Shown: positions 27,530 through 37,101 of the stretch, in pieces
How the letters are laid out: the number at the start of each line of letters is the position of its first letter
How positions within the stretch are numbered: the stretch's first letter is position 1
Assembly (NCBI RefSeq): GCF_003259225.1
Contig: NZ_QHJF01000001.1
Location: 170,926-234,925, forward strand
Source of the DNA: Marinomonas arctica
GTDB lineage: Bacteria > Pseudomonadota > Gammaproteobacteria > Pseudomonadales > Marinomonadaceae
Direction: 5' to 3'
Length of the DNA stretch: 64,000 bases
The notes under the pieces: generated by a model
What the model saw: the letters and a program-made list of their open reading frames with translations, nothing else
Databases searched by the model: none
Told to the model about the DNA's origin: nothing
Made by a program: the position numbers and the translations under genes

Positions 27530-28588
27530 CTAATGCTTGTGATGACAGTGTTCGTGATGATGGTCATGCAAATCTTCTTCATCATGATGGTGGTCGTCAC
27601 ATGGGTTGGTTTCCCCAGGGTAATACAAACCAATATCCTGACGAATCTCATCCAACGTCGCAATCAATTCTAAACTGTCCTGCCAACTGTGATTAGGACT
27701 TTGAATTAACCCTTCCGCCAGGCAACGATTTACCTCATCCACCTCAAACTGATAGCCATTACCAGGGAAATCAAATTCCACCGCACGCTCTTTGTTATCC
27801 GCAGTCACAATACGGCAAGATTTCGCCTTAAACCACTCTGAATCAATTTCAATGTACCCTTTTGAACCTGACAAGATGGCTCGGTTTGGGTTATGAGAGA
27901 TCAGAGAGACATCCAGTGAGGCAAGCTGCCCCCCTTCCCAACCCAGCAAGATCTGTTCAAACAAGTCAACATTGGTATCGCCAATCACCGCTTGGTTTTG
28001 CACAAAATCCGGTTTACCAAAAAATAATTGCGCCAAGAAAACGGGATAAATACCAATGTCCAGCAAGGCACCACCACCCAGCTCAAGATTAAGTAAACGG
28101 TGATTCGGATCCGTCGGCCCAATAAAATTAAAACTGGCTTGAATGCTGTTCAAATTACCTATTTCACCCTCTTCAACCCACTCAACAACCTGCTCGATAA
28201 CAGGATTAAAGCGCGTCCACATGGCTTCCATGACAAAAACATCATGCTCTAAAGCCAAATCATAAAGCTCTCTAGACTGCGCCTCATTCAGTGTAAAAGG
28301 CTTTTCACACAACACCGCCTTACCGGCTAGAATACAAGCTTTTGTCAAATCATAGTGATACACATGAGGCGTGGCTATGTATATGGCATCCACCTCATTA
28401 CTATTGATCAATGAAAAATAATCAACAAAAGCCAACTCAATATCAAATTCCTCTGAAAACGCGTCAGCAGATGCCTTATCACGAGAAGCCACAGCACGAA
28501 GTTCGCCCGCTTTGACATGACAAAAATCACCCGCAAACGCATGCGCGATTTGACCTGTACCAATAATACCCCAGCGTACTTTCTTCAT
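27530..28588 (-). CDS. Gfo/Idh/MocA family oxidoreductase with histidine-rich C-terminal tail
   Basis: A protein of about 352 residues. The N-terminal NAD(P) fold has VRWGIIGTGQIAHAFA, and the family motif EKPFTLN is present (VLCEKPFTLNEAQSREL). The C-terminal domain contains GGGALLDIGIYPVFLAQLFF. It probably oxidises or reduces a sugar or diol. The last 22 residues contain 11 His, one Cys and many Asp/Glu, an extension not part of the fold that could bind Zn, Ni or Cu. The ATG at 28588 is chosen because GGGGAG precedes it by 6 nt and the upstream 23 codons fall before the fold. Confidence 0.88.
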   Translation of the reverse strand: MKKVRWGIIGTGQIAHAFAGDFCHVKAGELRAVASRDKASADAFSEEFDIELAFVDYFSLINSNEVDAIYIATPHVYHYDLTKACILAGKAVLCEKPFTLNEAQSRELYDLALEHDVFVMEAMWTRFNPVIEQVVEWVEEGEIGNLNSIQASFNFIGPTDPNHRLLNLELGGGALLDIGIYPVFLAQLFFGKPDFVQNQAVIGDTNVDLFEQILLGWEGGQLASLDVSLISHNPNRAILSGSKGYIEIDSEWFKAKSCRIVTADNKERAVEFDFPGNGYQFEVDEVNRCLAEGLIQSPNHSWQDSLELIATLDEIRQDIGLYYPGETNPCDDHHHDEEDLHDHHHEHCHHKH

Positions 28589-28751
28589 AGGATTCTCCCC
28601 ACCGCCATAATCAACAGCATTAGCATTCCAACTCTCACTAAGAGACATTTTCATCATGTAACGAACGACGCCAAAGCGCGTCTATTTTTAACACAATATT
28701 AGCAAGCACAATCATAGTGCCAAAGTTCTATAAGTTTGACCTCAAAAAGCA

Positions 28752-29405
28752 CTAGAGTCCACTGGCATTTTCAAGCTCTTGAATGCGTTCGTTTAATTTC
28801 TCTACCTGCGCCTCTAACTCAAGTACCCGCTCTTTCAATTGCTGTGTATATTCCTCATTAGACACCGACACATTGGCTTGAGGGCGTTCAGATTCACTAC
28901 AAAAGCACTCTTGATAACGTTGCTCACGCTTACCAGGCTCTCGCGGCAGTTGGCATACATAAGGGCCGCCTGTTTTCGTTTGTAAAGACTGTAATGCCGA
29001 TGCCACTTCATCAAGGGACTGAAAACTATGTAAGCGTCCACTGCGCGAGCGCAACTCACCTGGAGTCTGGGCTCCTCGTAAAAAAAGCAAACAAATAATA
29101 GCGGTTTCGGCTGACGATAACTGCAAATCAGAAAATTCCGTATTGCAAAACCTGTGTTGATATTTACTCACGCGACTGTGTGAACCGGTGATTTCCGTTA
29201 CCAAACCACGGTCCACTAAGGCGTTTACAGCATCTTGCACCACCGACTCTGATAATTGAGTCACCGGCTCACGATTAGACTTTTGATTACAGGCATTGAC
29301 TAAGGCATTCAAACTAAGAGGGTATTGATCTGGCGTGGTAATCTCTTTTTCCAAGAGACAACCAATCACACGCATTTCGATAAAATTCACTTCATGATAA
29401 CTCAT
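28752..29405 (-). CDS. yceH: YceH family protein (DUF480)
   Basis: A 217-residue protein of the YceH family, with paired winged-helix domains. The N-terminus has [20 protein letters not shown] and [18 protein letters not shown]; the middle has [17 protein letters not shown]. The C-terminal 35 residues form a coiled coil ([19 protein letters not shown]). Function is unknown, though the fold suggests DNA binding. It is the last gene before the oxidoreductase, with no obvious operon. Confidence 0.92.
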   Translation of the reverse strand: MSYHEVNFIEMRVIGCLLEKEITTPDQYPLSLNALVNACNQKSNREPVTQLSESVVQDAVNALVDRGLVTEITGSHSRVSKYQHRFCNTEFSDLQLSSAETAIICLLFLRGAQTPGELRSRSGRLHSFQSLDEVASALQSLQTKTGGPYVCQLPREPGKREQRYQECFCSESERPQANVSVSNEEYTQQLKERVLELEAQVEKLNERIQELENASGL

Positions 29406-29453
29406 AAGACTCCCTAACAGCTTTGGTCTATTCAGCTTGACTCTATCGGGTCA

Positions 29454-30242
29454 TTAACGATGCCTTTTGAACGTCTTAAAAGGCATCAGCAATACTTCTT
29501 TGAACGATGTAGGTTGGTATGTTTTCGTACTTGGCAATCCTATTGTTAAGTGTTCGTCTCCATCTAAGGCTTGCGCTCTTTTGCTTAGAAAAAGCACATC
29601 CCAAATGCTCAAGAAAAAACCAAAATTACTGTTTGCTTCAAGATCTACCCTTGAATGATGAATACGATGCATGTCAGGCGTCACAAATAATCGCTGCACC
29701 CTGTTTTCAATACTGGCTGGCAACCTTGCATTCGTATGGTTAAACATCGCCGATGCATTCAATAAAATATCAAATATCAATACCGCTTCTAATGGTATAC
29801 CAAACAGCCAAATTGCGACGGCTTTAATACACAAAGACAAGAGAATCTCAATGGGGTGAAAACGCACCGCAGAACTAACGTCTAATTCAGGGTCAGAATG
29901 GTGCACCCTATGAATGCGCCACAAAAAAGACACCCGATGAAAGAGTCTATGCTGCCAATAAATCAGACAATCCAACAGCAAAATACTCAATAAAACAATC
30001 AGCCAAAACGGCAGCTCAAAAACAGACAATACACCAACGTCTTGATTCATGACTGCAACAATCGACAGCAGCACAGGCTGCACCACTCTTACACACAACG
30101 CACCAATCCCTAACAAAAAGAGATTATGACGCCAGCGTTGACGCCACTGCAGCAAGGTTCCTCTTGGACGACGCCATTGCCATATTAATAAGGCACTAAA
30201 CACCGCAAGAAAGACACCAAAACGCAAACTAAAATCGATCAC
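29454..30242 (-). CDS. Fatty acid hydroxylase/sterol desaturase superfamily membrane protein
   Basis: A 262-residue membrane protein with about four transmembrane segments and the three histidine boxes of the di-iron fatty acid hydroxylase superfamily: HRLFH, HRVHHSD and HRIHHSR, plus a further conserved HxxN (FNHTN). It likely hydroxylates or desaturates a lipid. Its start overlaps the end of the PatB-type gene by 4 nt, so the two are translationally coupled. Their functional link is unclear. Confidence 0.88.
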   Translation of the reverse strand: MIDFSLRFGVFLAVFSALLIWQWRRPRGTLLQWRQRWRHNLFLLGIGALCVRVVQPVLLSIVAVMNQDVGVLSVFELPFWLIVLLSILLLDCLIYWQHRLFHRVSFLWRIHRVHHSDPELDVSSAVRFHPIEILLSLCIKAVAIWLFGIPLEAVLIFDILLNASAMFNHTNARLPASIENRVQRLFVTPDMHRIHHSRVDLEANSNFGFFLSIWDVLFLSKRAQALDGDEHLTIGLPSTKTYQPTSFKEVLLMPFKTFKRHR

Positions 30243-31393
30243 ATAAAACCTTGCACGATTAATGCCTCTTCAATACGAGTCATGGCTTGATCAAGAACAG
30301 CTTGGGGACAACCAAAGTTTAGGCGAACATAATTAGGATTACCAAAATCTTTACCATCGGATACCCCTACCCCAGCATCCAAAAAAAACTGGTGCGGATT
30401 ATCCAATGACAAAGCGGAAACATCGATCCACGCAAGATAAGTCGCTTCCAAATGCAGCATTTTCATGGGTGTCGCAGCGATTCTGTTAGCCAAAAAGTCG
30501 CGATTATTTTTCAAATATTTCAACAATGACTGGTGCCAAGCGCGCCCATCTTCGTAAGCGGCAATGGCTGCGGTCAAACCCAACAGGTTAGGCGATGGGA
30601 TCAAACCGGCTTTTTCCTGATTAAAAGTGTGTCGTAACGAGGGATTCTCAATCACCGCAAAAGCATAACCTAAACCAGCAAGATTAAATGTCTTACTTGG
30701 CGCCATTAAGGTAATGGTTCGATTCGCGGCATCTTCATTCAAACTCGCAAAAGGCACATGAGGCACATCGTCCAAAATCAAATCGCAATGAATTTCATCG
30801 CTTACGACGATAAGATCATATTTTTCGGCCAGAGCATGAATACGTAATAATTCTGCCTTGGTATAAACACTTCCACCTGGGTTATGGGGATTACACAAAA
30901 GGATCATTTTACTGTTTGGATGGGCACAGGCATGTTCAAATTGCACCATGTTTGGCACCCAGCGACCATTTTCAACCTGCATATCGACACTGAGCAGCTC
31001 ACGTTTTGCCGTCAATGGCGCCTTGGTTAAATGATAATAGACAGGCCCTGGAACAACGATGCCATCCCCTTCTTTTGAGAAGACACGAACGCTCAAATGC
31101 AACGCACAAACCAAGCCGGGTAAGTGCACTAAATGCGCACCGGAAACGGACCAGTCATAGCGATATTTTAAATGCGACTGAATGGCACTGACTAAGGCTT
31201 TTGGTGTGTGCGTATAACCATACACACCTTCACTAACCCTTTGATTTAATGAATTTTTAACACAATCTGGAGCATCAAAGTCCATGTCTGCGACCCACAT
31301 AGGAATCACACTTTCAGGGTATTTAGCCCACTTATCACTGCTCATATCTGATCGATCAATTAGGGTATCAAATACCGACAAAGAGACATCCAT
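30239..31393 (-). CDS. PatB/MalY-type cystathionine beta-lyase (PLP-dependent C-S lyase)
   Basis: A 384-residue fold-type I PLP enzyme. Its opening WVADMDFDAPDCV, the GVYGYTHTP substrate loop, SDEIHCDLI and the PLP lysine in APSKTFNLAGLGYAF identify the PatB/MalY branch. These split cystathionine or cysteine conjugates to thiol, pyruvate and ammonia. The following hydroxylase-like gene overlaps it by 4 nt. Aminotransferase activity is the alternative but less likely given the motif set. Confidence 0.9.
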   Translation of the reverse strand: MDVSLSVFDTLIDRSDMSSDKWAKYPESVIPMWVADMDFDAPDCVKNSLNQRVSEGVYGYTHTPKALVSAIQSHLKYRYDWSVSGAHLVHLPGLVCALHLSVRVFSKEGDGIVVPGPVYYHLTKAPLTAKRELLSVDMQVENGRWVPNMVQFEHACAHPNSKMILLCNPHNPGGSVYTKAELLRIHALAEKYDLIVVSDEIHCDLILDDVPHVPFASLNEDAANRTITLMAPSKTFNLAGLGYAFAVIENPSLRHTFNQEKAGLIPSPNLLGLTAAIAAYEDGRAWHQSLLKYLKNNRDFLANRIAATPMKMLHLEATYLAWIDVSALSLDNPHQFFLDAGVGVSDGKDFGNPNYVRLNFGCPQAVLDQAMTRIEEALIVQGFM

Positions 31394-31730
31394 TAAATCA
31401 CACTCCCATCATTCATTTAGTCTTATAATTAACACAATCTTAACGGTTAATTCCAGCCATAAATAACCTCACAGGAAATGAAAAAATACAGAATCAAGCT
31501 GACACATTGAAAACGAAATAGAGTAAAAAATCCTCATTTCTTATCTTAAACCGACATAATACCAGACAAAAAAGACTAAAAAAAATTTTAAAAGCCTTAA
31601 TTACCTTTAAAATCAAAAGGTTAAATTACTTAGAGAACTAAGTTTTTGATTTGTCAAGGGTTGACCTAAATTGCACAATCAGCCTAGTATAGTTTTCATT
31701 AAACGGCTGTTTAATAAAAAAGGATCCATG
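31394..31730. other. 337-nt AT-rich divergent region upstream of betI
   Basis: Very AT-rich with A runs around 31570-31590. It holds the promoters of the PatB-type gene (minus) and betI (plus). The only clear element is the BetI-like palindrome at 31698-31715. No open frame or RNA structure was seen. Confidence 0.55.
31698..31715. promoter_or_regulatory. BetI-like operator upstream of betI
   Basis: ATTAAACGGCTGTTTAAT is a perfect inverted repeat (7-bp arms, 4-nt centre), 15 nt before the betI start codon. BetI is known to repress its own transcription. A related 18-bp site lies before choX. Confidence 0.6.
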
Positions 31731-32318
31731 ATGCCAAAAGTTGGAATGCCTGAAATACGTAAACCTCAGCTCATCGAGGCAGCCATAAAAGCCATAGACA
31801 AGTACGGTTTTGCAGGTGCAACCGTCAGTGTTATTGGTAAAAAAGCGGGAGTTTCTCCAGCCATCATCAATCACTACTTTGGTGGTAAAGATGGCCTCTA
31901 TGAAGCAACCATGCGAAGCCTGATTCGTGAATTTTTTGAAATTTTATCCAAAGAAGTCACAAAAACGAAAAACAAATCAGCTAAAAGTAAAGTGATGGCC
32001 ATTGTTAGAGCCAGTTTTAGTCAGTCCCAAACGCATCCTCAAGTAGTCAAAGCGTGGATGGGATTTTGGGCATCAGCCATGCACACACCGTCTTTGTATC
32101 GATTACAAAATGTGTATTCTAGGCGACTACAGTCTTCGCTCGTGTGTGTGTTAAGAGAAGAGTTTGACGTGAAAAAAGCTCGCGGCATCGCTCTCACCGT
32201 CGCCGCACTGATTGACGGCATGTGGCTACGGGGTTCATTAGCCGGTGGTATCAACAAACAAGAATCGGCCGAACAGATACAAGATTACTTAGATTTGGTG
32301 TTTCAAAATAACACCTAA
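31731..32318 (+). CDS. betI: Choline-responsive transcriptional repressor BetI
   Basis: A 195-residue TetR-type repressor. The N-terminus PKVGMPEIRKPQLIEAAIKA and the helix-turn-helix segment GVSPAIINHYFGGKDGLYEATM match BetI closely as remembered. BetI represses choline uptake and oxidation genes until choline is present. The second of two adjacent ATGs is chosen because AGGA lies 6 nt before it and because BetI proteins begin MPK. It precedes choXWV on the same strand; betA and betB are not in the window. Confidence 0.9.
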   Translation: MPKVGMPEIRKPQLIEAAIKAIDKYGFAGATVSVIGKKAGVSPAIINHYFGGKDGLYEATMRSLIREFFEILSKEVTKTKNKSAKSKVMAIVRASFSQSQTHPQVVKAWMGFWASAMHTPSLYRLQNVYSRRLQSSLVCVLREEFDVKKARGIALTVAALIDGMWLRGSLAGGINKQESAEQIQDYLDLVFQNNT

Positions 32319-32449
32319 CAACATCAGATAAAAATCGCTTTGCTAGGCACCTCAGGCCACATAAAAGCAAAGCGTATACGACATTATCATCATATTTTTT
32401 AGGCAGCCTACAAACCAACACGCTGCTAAACGCTTTAGGAGTTCACGCT

Positions 32450-32470
32450 CAGTGCCGTCACTAGGCACTG
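32450..32470 (+). other. Hairpin between betI and choX
   Basis: Perfect 7-bp stem CAGTGCC / GGCACTG with a 7-nt loop, upstream of the choX operator candidate. There is no T run, so it is probably a transcript-processing or stabilising hairpin rather than a terminator. Confidence 0.35.
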
Positions 32471-32479
32471 TATTTGCTC

Positions 32480-32497
32480 ATTGATTTTGAGTTCAAT
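32480..32497. promoter_or_regulatory. Second BetI-like site upstream of choX
   Basis: ATTGATTTTGAGTTCAAT has the same 18-bp length and ATT...AAT ends as the site upstream of betI, with 5-bp perfect outer arms. It lies 17 nt before the choX start. Binding by BetI is inferred. Confidence 0.45.
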
Positions 32498-32514
32498 AGA
32501 AAGAGGGTAAGGGT

Positions 32515-33450
32515 ATGTTTAACAATATAAAGAAGACGGCCATCGCCGTTAGTATCGCCAGCGTTTCTGGTTTAACTGTGGCAGCAGAATGCTCCATGGT
32601 ACGTTTTTCTGATGTCGGCTGGACAGACATTACGGCGACAACGGCCGTTGTCAGTGAAATCAGCAAAGGCCTAGGCTACGAAACAAAAACGCAATTACTG
32701 TCTGTTCCAGTCACCTATACATCACTCGCCAATGGCGATATTGATATATTTCTAGGCAACTGGATGCCAACCATGCAAGCAGACATCGAGCCTTACCTAA
32801 AAGCAGGTACAGTAGAAGACCTAGGCCCAAACTTGGTTGGTGCAAAATACACGTTGGCCGTCAGCAAATCTGCCTACGACGCTGGTGTTACCGACTTTTC
32901 TGATATTGCAAAACACCGCAAAGAGTTTTCAGGCCGCATCTACGGCATCGAGCCGGGCAATGACGGCAACCGTATTATCCAAGACATGATTGATTCGAAT
33001 GCTTTCAACTTAGGCGATTTTCAACTGGTTGAATCCAGTGAAGCCGGCATGCTTTCCCAGGTCAGCCGTAATGCACGCCGCGACAAATGGATTGCCTTTT
33101 TAGGTTGGGCACCACACCCCATGAACGCCAACTTTGAAATGGAATACCTGTCTGGTGGAGACGATTTCTTTGGCCCTAATTTTGGCGGTGCCAATGTGCA
33201 CACCAACGTTCGTAAAGGCTACCTTCAAGAATGTCCGAATGTCGGCAAACTTCTCACTAACCTAACCTTTTCTCTGCCAATGGAAAACGAAATCATGGGC
33301 GCCATTTTAGACGATGGCAAAAAACCGGATCTTGCTGCGAAAGAATGGTTAAAAGCCAACCCTGACGTACTCAACACTTGGCTTGAAGGCGTCACTACAA
33401 CCTCTGGTGGCAACGGCCTAAGCGCTGTGAAATCACACCTAGGTCTATAA
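32515..33450 (+). CDS. choX: Choline ABC transporter, periplasmic substrate-binding protein
   Basis: A 311-residue ProX/ChoX-type binding protein with a signal peptide (residues 1 to about 24, ending VAA). Conserved features are VRFSDVGWTDITATTAVVSE, FLGNWMPTMQADI and WAPHPMN. The aromatic residues Trp in GWTD and in NWMP fit the cage that binds quaternary amines. It delivers choline to ChoWV. The start has GAGGGTAAGGGT upstream. It heads the choXWV operon; an 84-nt gap before choW may allow higher expression of the binding protein. Confidence 0.93.
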   Translation: MFNNIKKTAIAVSIASVSGLTVAAECSMVRFSDVGWTDITATTAVVSEISKGLGYETKTQLLSVPVTYTSLANGDIDIFLGNWMPTMQADIEPYLKAGTVEDLGPNLVGAKYTLAVSKSAYDAGVTDFSDIAKHRKEFSGRIYGIEPGNDGNRIIQDMIDSNAFNLGDFQLVESSEAGMLSQVSRNARRDKWIAFLGWAPHPMNANFEMEYLSGGDDFFGPNFGGANVHTNVRKGYLQECPNVGKLLTNLTFSLPMENEIMGAILDDGKKPDLAAKEWLKANPDVLNTWLEGVTTTSGGNGLSAVKSHLGL

Positions 33451-33534
33451 TCTTTTTTCTACCAGCACTTACTCACACCCTACGCAACACACTCTGCGTA
33501 GGGTGCTTCATCGAACTATCGGGAGAACACATAT

Positions 33535-34380
33535 ATGAATTGGCTGACGGATAATAAAATCCCTCTTGGCGCTTGGATGGAAAGCTTTGTCGATTGGCTA
33601 GTTTCAGCAGCTTCCGTATTCTTTGACTTCATTTCTATTACACTTGAGACCATCATCTACACGCTAGTAGACTCGATTCTATGGGCTCACCCACTGGCGG
33701 TGATCGCGGTCATCCTCATCGGCGTATGGTTCCTACATCGCAATATTGGTTTGCTGGTGTTTATTGCCGCCTCTTTTTTATTGATCATTAACATGGGCTA
33801 CTGGATCGAAACGATTCAAACCCTTGTTCTGGTTGTGACGGCCACCACCATCAGTGTCTTAATTGGTGTGCCTATTGGTATTGCTGCCGCGCACCGTCCT
33901 TGGTTATACACCATGCTACGTCCGGTTCTCGACTTAATGCAGACAATCCCTACGTTTGTCTACCTTATTCCGACGTTGATTCTATTTGGCTTAGGCTATG
34001 TACCAGGCTTAATCTCCACCATCATTTTCGCTATCGCCGCGCCGATCCGTTTGACCTACTTAGGCGTTAGCAAGGTTCCCAGTGAATTGATTGAAGCGGG
34101 ATTAGCGTTTGGTTGCACAAAGTCAAAGCTACTTTACAAAGTCGAACTACCCGCTGCTATGCCCAACATCATGGCCGGTATCACTCAATGTATCATGCTG
34201 TCACTTTCTATGGTGGTTGTAGCGGCTCTTGTTGGTGCAGACGGCCTCGGAAAGCCCGTCATTAGAGCATTAAACACGGTGAACATTTCCCAAGGTTTTG
34301 AAGCGGGTGTTGCCATTGTATTGGTGGCCATCATGCTAGACCGCATTTGTAAATCACCAGCAACGAAAAACGAGGGATAA
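33535..34380 (+). CDS. choW: Choline ABC transporter, permease
   Basis: A 281-residue inner-membrane permease of the ProW/OpuAB type with about six or seven transmembrane segments. The family region DLMQTIPTFVYLIPTLILFG and the cytoplasmic coupling loop EAGLAFGCTKSKLLYKVELP, followed by PAAMPNIMAGITQ, are plain. It forms the channel of the choline importer. It lies 3 nt before choV, so the two are translated together. Confidence 0.93.
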   Translation: MNWLTDNKIPLGAWMESFVDWLVSAASVFFDFISITLETIIYTLVDSILWAHPLAVIAVILIGVWFLHRNIGLLVFIAASFLLIINMGYWIETIQTLVLVVTATTISVLIGVPIGIAAAHRPWLYTMLRPVLDLMQTIPTFVYLIPTLILFGLGYVPGLISTIIFAIAAPIRLTYLGVSKVPSELIEAGLAFGCTKSKLLYKVELPAAMPNIMAGITQCIMLSLSMVVVAALVGADGLGKPVIRALNTVNISQGFEAGVAIVLVAIMLDRICKSPATKNEG

Positions 34381-34383
34381 TTT

Positions 34384-35574
34384 ATGTCTGTTGTAAAAAT
34401 TGAAAACGTCGACATCGTCTTTGGTGACAATAAAGCAAAAACACTTCCGCTTATGGATAAGGGTCACACCAGAGATCAGATCCTTGGCATGACAGGTGAC
34501 GTTGTTGGGGTGCAAAACGCCAATATCGAAGTCAATGAAGGAGAGATCTGTGTCCTGATGGGTCTGTCTGGATCGGGCAAATCCACCCTGTTGCGTGCTG
34601 TTAACGGCTTAAATAGAATCGCTCGTGGCCGTTGCCTTGTAAGAGACGGCGACATCATGGTCGATATGGCAAAATGCGACGATGCCACACTACGCCACAT
34701 GCGTACTCGTCGAGTGTCCATGGTATTTCAAAGCTTTGCCCTAATGCCATGGCTTACCGTGTTAGAAAACGTGGCCTTCGGCTTAGAAATGCAAGGCATG
34801 CCTAAAGCAGAGCGGCTAAAAAAAGCTCGCGAACAGCTTAAAATGGTCAGCCTAGACAAATGGGCGGACAAAAAACCAGACGAATTATCAGGTGGTATGC
34901 GCCAGCGCGTAGGCCTAGCACGAGCCTTTGCCATGGATACCGATGTATTATTAATGGACGAGCCGTTTTCAGCACTGGATCCATTAATTCGTTCCCAGCT
35001 ACAAGATGAATTGATTGAACTGCAAAAGCGTCTCAACAAAACCATCATCTTTGTTAGCCACGATTTAGACGAAGCCCTCAAAATTGGCAGTAAAATCGCC
35101 ATCATGGAGTCCGCTAGAATCATCCAAGAGGACACACCAGAGCAAATCGTGCTTAACCCATCCACAGAGTACGTAGAAAGGTTCGTTGCCCACACCAACC
35201 CGCTCAACGTGCTGTGTGGCAATTCTTTAATGACACCTCTGGCTCAATTAGCCGTCAAAGAGGATCGTATTTCCGTCAGTGACGACATTTGGCTGACTCT
35301 GGAAAATGGCAAATTAGCGTCGGTACAAGGACCAAAAGGCGATATCCCAACCGCCCGCTGGACACCCGAAACCATCCTCGCCAATGTGCCGGAGAACACA
35401 GTGTTCATCGTACCAGCCAACATCGCCATGCGAGATGCGGTAGAACTGCGTTACCACTCAAACATGTTCATGGTATTGGAAGACAAAGACCAATGCATCG
35501 GCATCCTCAACGACCATAATTTTTACCACGCTCTATTGGGTAAACACTTTGGACGTGAAGAAGTGGCAGCGTAA
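34384..35574 (+). CDS. choV: Choline ABC transporter, ATP-binding protein
   Basis: A 396-residue ABC ATPase of the ProV type: Walker A GLSGSGKSTLLRAVNG, Q-loop VFQSFALMPWLTV, signature ELSGGMRQRVGLARA, Walker B VLLMDEPFSALD and the H-loop FVSHDLDEA. The C-terminal third (from about residue 275) is the regulatory extension, with remnants of CBS-like repeats. It powers choline import. The operon ends in a strong terminator 43 nt later. Confidence 0.93.
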   Translation: MSVVKIENVDIVFGDNKAKTLPLMDKGHTRDQILGMTGDVVGVQNANIEVNEGEICVLMGLSGSGKSTLLRAVNGLNRIARGRCLVRDGDIMVDMAKCDDATLRHMRTRRVSMVFQSFALMPWLTVLENVAFGLEMQGMPKAERLKKAREQLKMVSLDKWADKKPDELSGGMRQRVGLARAFAMDTDVLLMDEPFSALDPLIRSQLQDELIELQKRLNKTIIFVSHDLDEALKIGSKIAIMESARIIQEDTPEQIVLNPSTEYVERFVAHTNPLNVLCGNSLMTPLAQLAVKEDRISVSDDIWLTLENGKLASVQGPKGDIPTARWTPETILANVPENTVFIVPANIAMRDAVELRYHSNMFMVLEDKDQCIGILNDHNFYHALLGKHFGREEVAA

Positions 35575-35617
35575 TGATTCGCTGTTGATGGAATACAAAT
35601 AACACGCGAAATAAAAA

Positions 35618-35645
35618 GGCCAGATGTTCAACATCTGGCCTTTTT
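35618..35645 (+). terminator. Intrinsic terminator of choXWV
   Basis: Perfect 10-bp stem GGCCAGATGT / ACATCTGGCC with a TCA loop, A run before and five Ts after. It is bidirectional and also faces the end of the convergent puuA-like gene. Confidence 0.9.
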
Positions 35646-35667
35646 ATTTCAATCACCATTCAAATCA

Positions 35668-37005
35668 TCAGACGTTCAGCAGAAGATGCTCCCGTTCCCA
35701 GGAGCTGATCACTCGGTTGAAGGTTTCAAACTCACTGCGTTTGACTCCCATGAAGGCTTTGACAAAATGCTCGCCCATAATGTCGCAAAGTGGTTGGCAT
35801 TCCTCAAGCAGACGCAAACCTTCTTCCAACGTTCGTGCAATTTCGACTTCTTCCGAAGGCGGTGTTTTGCCTTCTACCGGTTCGGTTGGCTGTAATTTCT
35901 GTTTAATACCAAGATAACCACAAGCCAAAGTCGCCGCAATCGCCAAGTAAGGATTGCAATCGGCGCCGGGAAAACGGTTTTCAATGCGCGTTCCTTCTGG
36001 TGCAGAAAATGGAATCCGCAATCCAGCAGTACGGTTATCAAATCCCCATTGCATGTTAATCGGCGCCGCCATTTCAGGGGAAAAACGACGATAAGAATTC
36101 ACGTTAGGGGCAAAAAAACTAATCGCATTCGGGGTGTATTTTTGCAGCCCCCCTAAATAGTTATAAAACAATTCGCTTGGACTGCCGTTGTTATCAAACA
36201 AATTTTTGCCCGTCTTGCTGTCCACCAGACTTTGATGAATATGCATGGCACTGCCCGGCTCGTGTTGCATGGGTTTGGCCATAAAAGTTGCGTACATGCC
36301 ATGCTTCATCGCAGCTTCTCGTAACGTACGCTTAAAGACAAACACCTGGTCAGCTAAATCCAATGGGTCACCATGAATAAAGTTGATCTCCATCTGCGCG
36401 GCTCCCGACTCATGAATCAGCGTATCCACGTCCAAACCTTGTGCCTCACAATAACTGTAAAGCGTATCAATCACAGGGTTAAACTCATTCACAGCGTCAA
36501 TACTATAAGAGCGACGTGAGGTTTCTCGCTTACCTGAACGCCCTACGGCTGGCTTTAATTCGTAATCTGGATCGGTATTAGGATCGATCAAATAAAACTC
36601 TACCTCAGGGGCAATAACTGGTGTGATCCCCTCTTTTGCATACAAAGCCAAAATGTTGCGCAAAATGGTACGACTCGACAAAGGATGCAACTGACCGCTT
36701 TTATCGTAACAGTCATTAATAATTTGCGCTGTTGGCTCATCTGCCCAAGGCACTAAACGAAAGGTATTTGGGTCCGGATGCAACTCCATATCTCGGTCAC
36801 TGGCGTCCACCAGCTCATAATGGTTGTCCGCCCAATCCCCCGTCACACTTTGTACGAGTATGGTTTCAGGGATACGCCCAAATAATTCTGCTAAAAACTT
36901 ATACGTTGGATAAAACTTGCCACGGGCATTGCCGGTCATGTCCGCCAACGTCGATTCGATTTCAGTAATAGAATGTTCTTTCAAAAAAGCTTCAAACTCT
37001 GTCAT
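35668..37005 (-). CDS. puuA: Gamma-glutamylpolyamine synthetase, copy 1 (glutamine synthetase family)
   Basis: A 445-residue member of the PuuA/PauA branch of the glutamine synthetase family, which ATP-dependently joins glutamate to putrescine or other polyamines. Visible are PEVEFYLIDP (metal Glu), the glutamate-binding region SAMHIHQSL and NSYRRFSPEMAAPINMQWG, then ENRFPGADCNPYLAIAA. It is divergent from a PuuB-type oxidase, sharing a 202-nt promoter region with a 9-bp inverted repeat. A second, different copy lies at 43360-44703, so the two may take different amines. Confidence 0.88.
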   Translation of the reverse strand: MTEFEAFLKEHSITEIESTLADMTGNARGKFYPTYKFLAELFGRIPETILVQSVTGDWADNHYELVDASDRDMELHPDPNTFRLVPWADEPTAQIINDCYDKSGQLHPLSSRTILRNILALYAKEGITPVIAPEVEFYLIDPNTDPDYELKPAVGRSGKRETSRRSYSIDAVNEFNPVIDTLYSYCEAQGLDVDTLIHESGAAQMEINFIHGDPLDLADQVFVFKRTLREAAMKHGMYATFMAKPMQHEPGSAMHIHQSLVDSKTGKNLFDNNGSPSELFYNYLGGLQKYTPNAISFFAPNVNSYRRFSPEMAAPINMQWGFDNRTAGLRIPFSAPEGTRIENRFPGADCNPYLAIAATLACGYLGIKQKLQPTEPVEGKTPPSEEVEIARTLEEGLRLLEECQPLCDIMGEHFVKAFMGVKRSEFETFNRVISSWEREHLLLNV

Positions 37006-37101
37006 AACTCACCTTATGCTACCTGCCTTTTTAGGATACGGAGCCAAAATATTACGTATTGCGATCTTACTCTATTGCTCTATCATTCACACTAAACTGG
37101 C

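Noticed and set aside
34728..35222. 164-residue minus-strand frame opposite choV
   Set aside because: Shadow of choV; no motifs or start signal.
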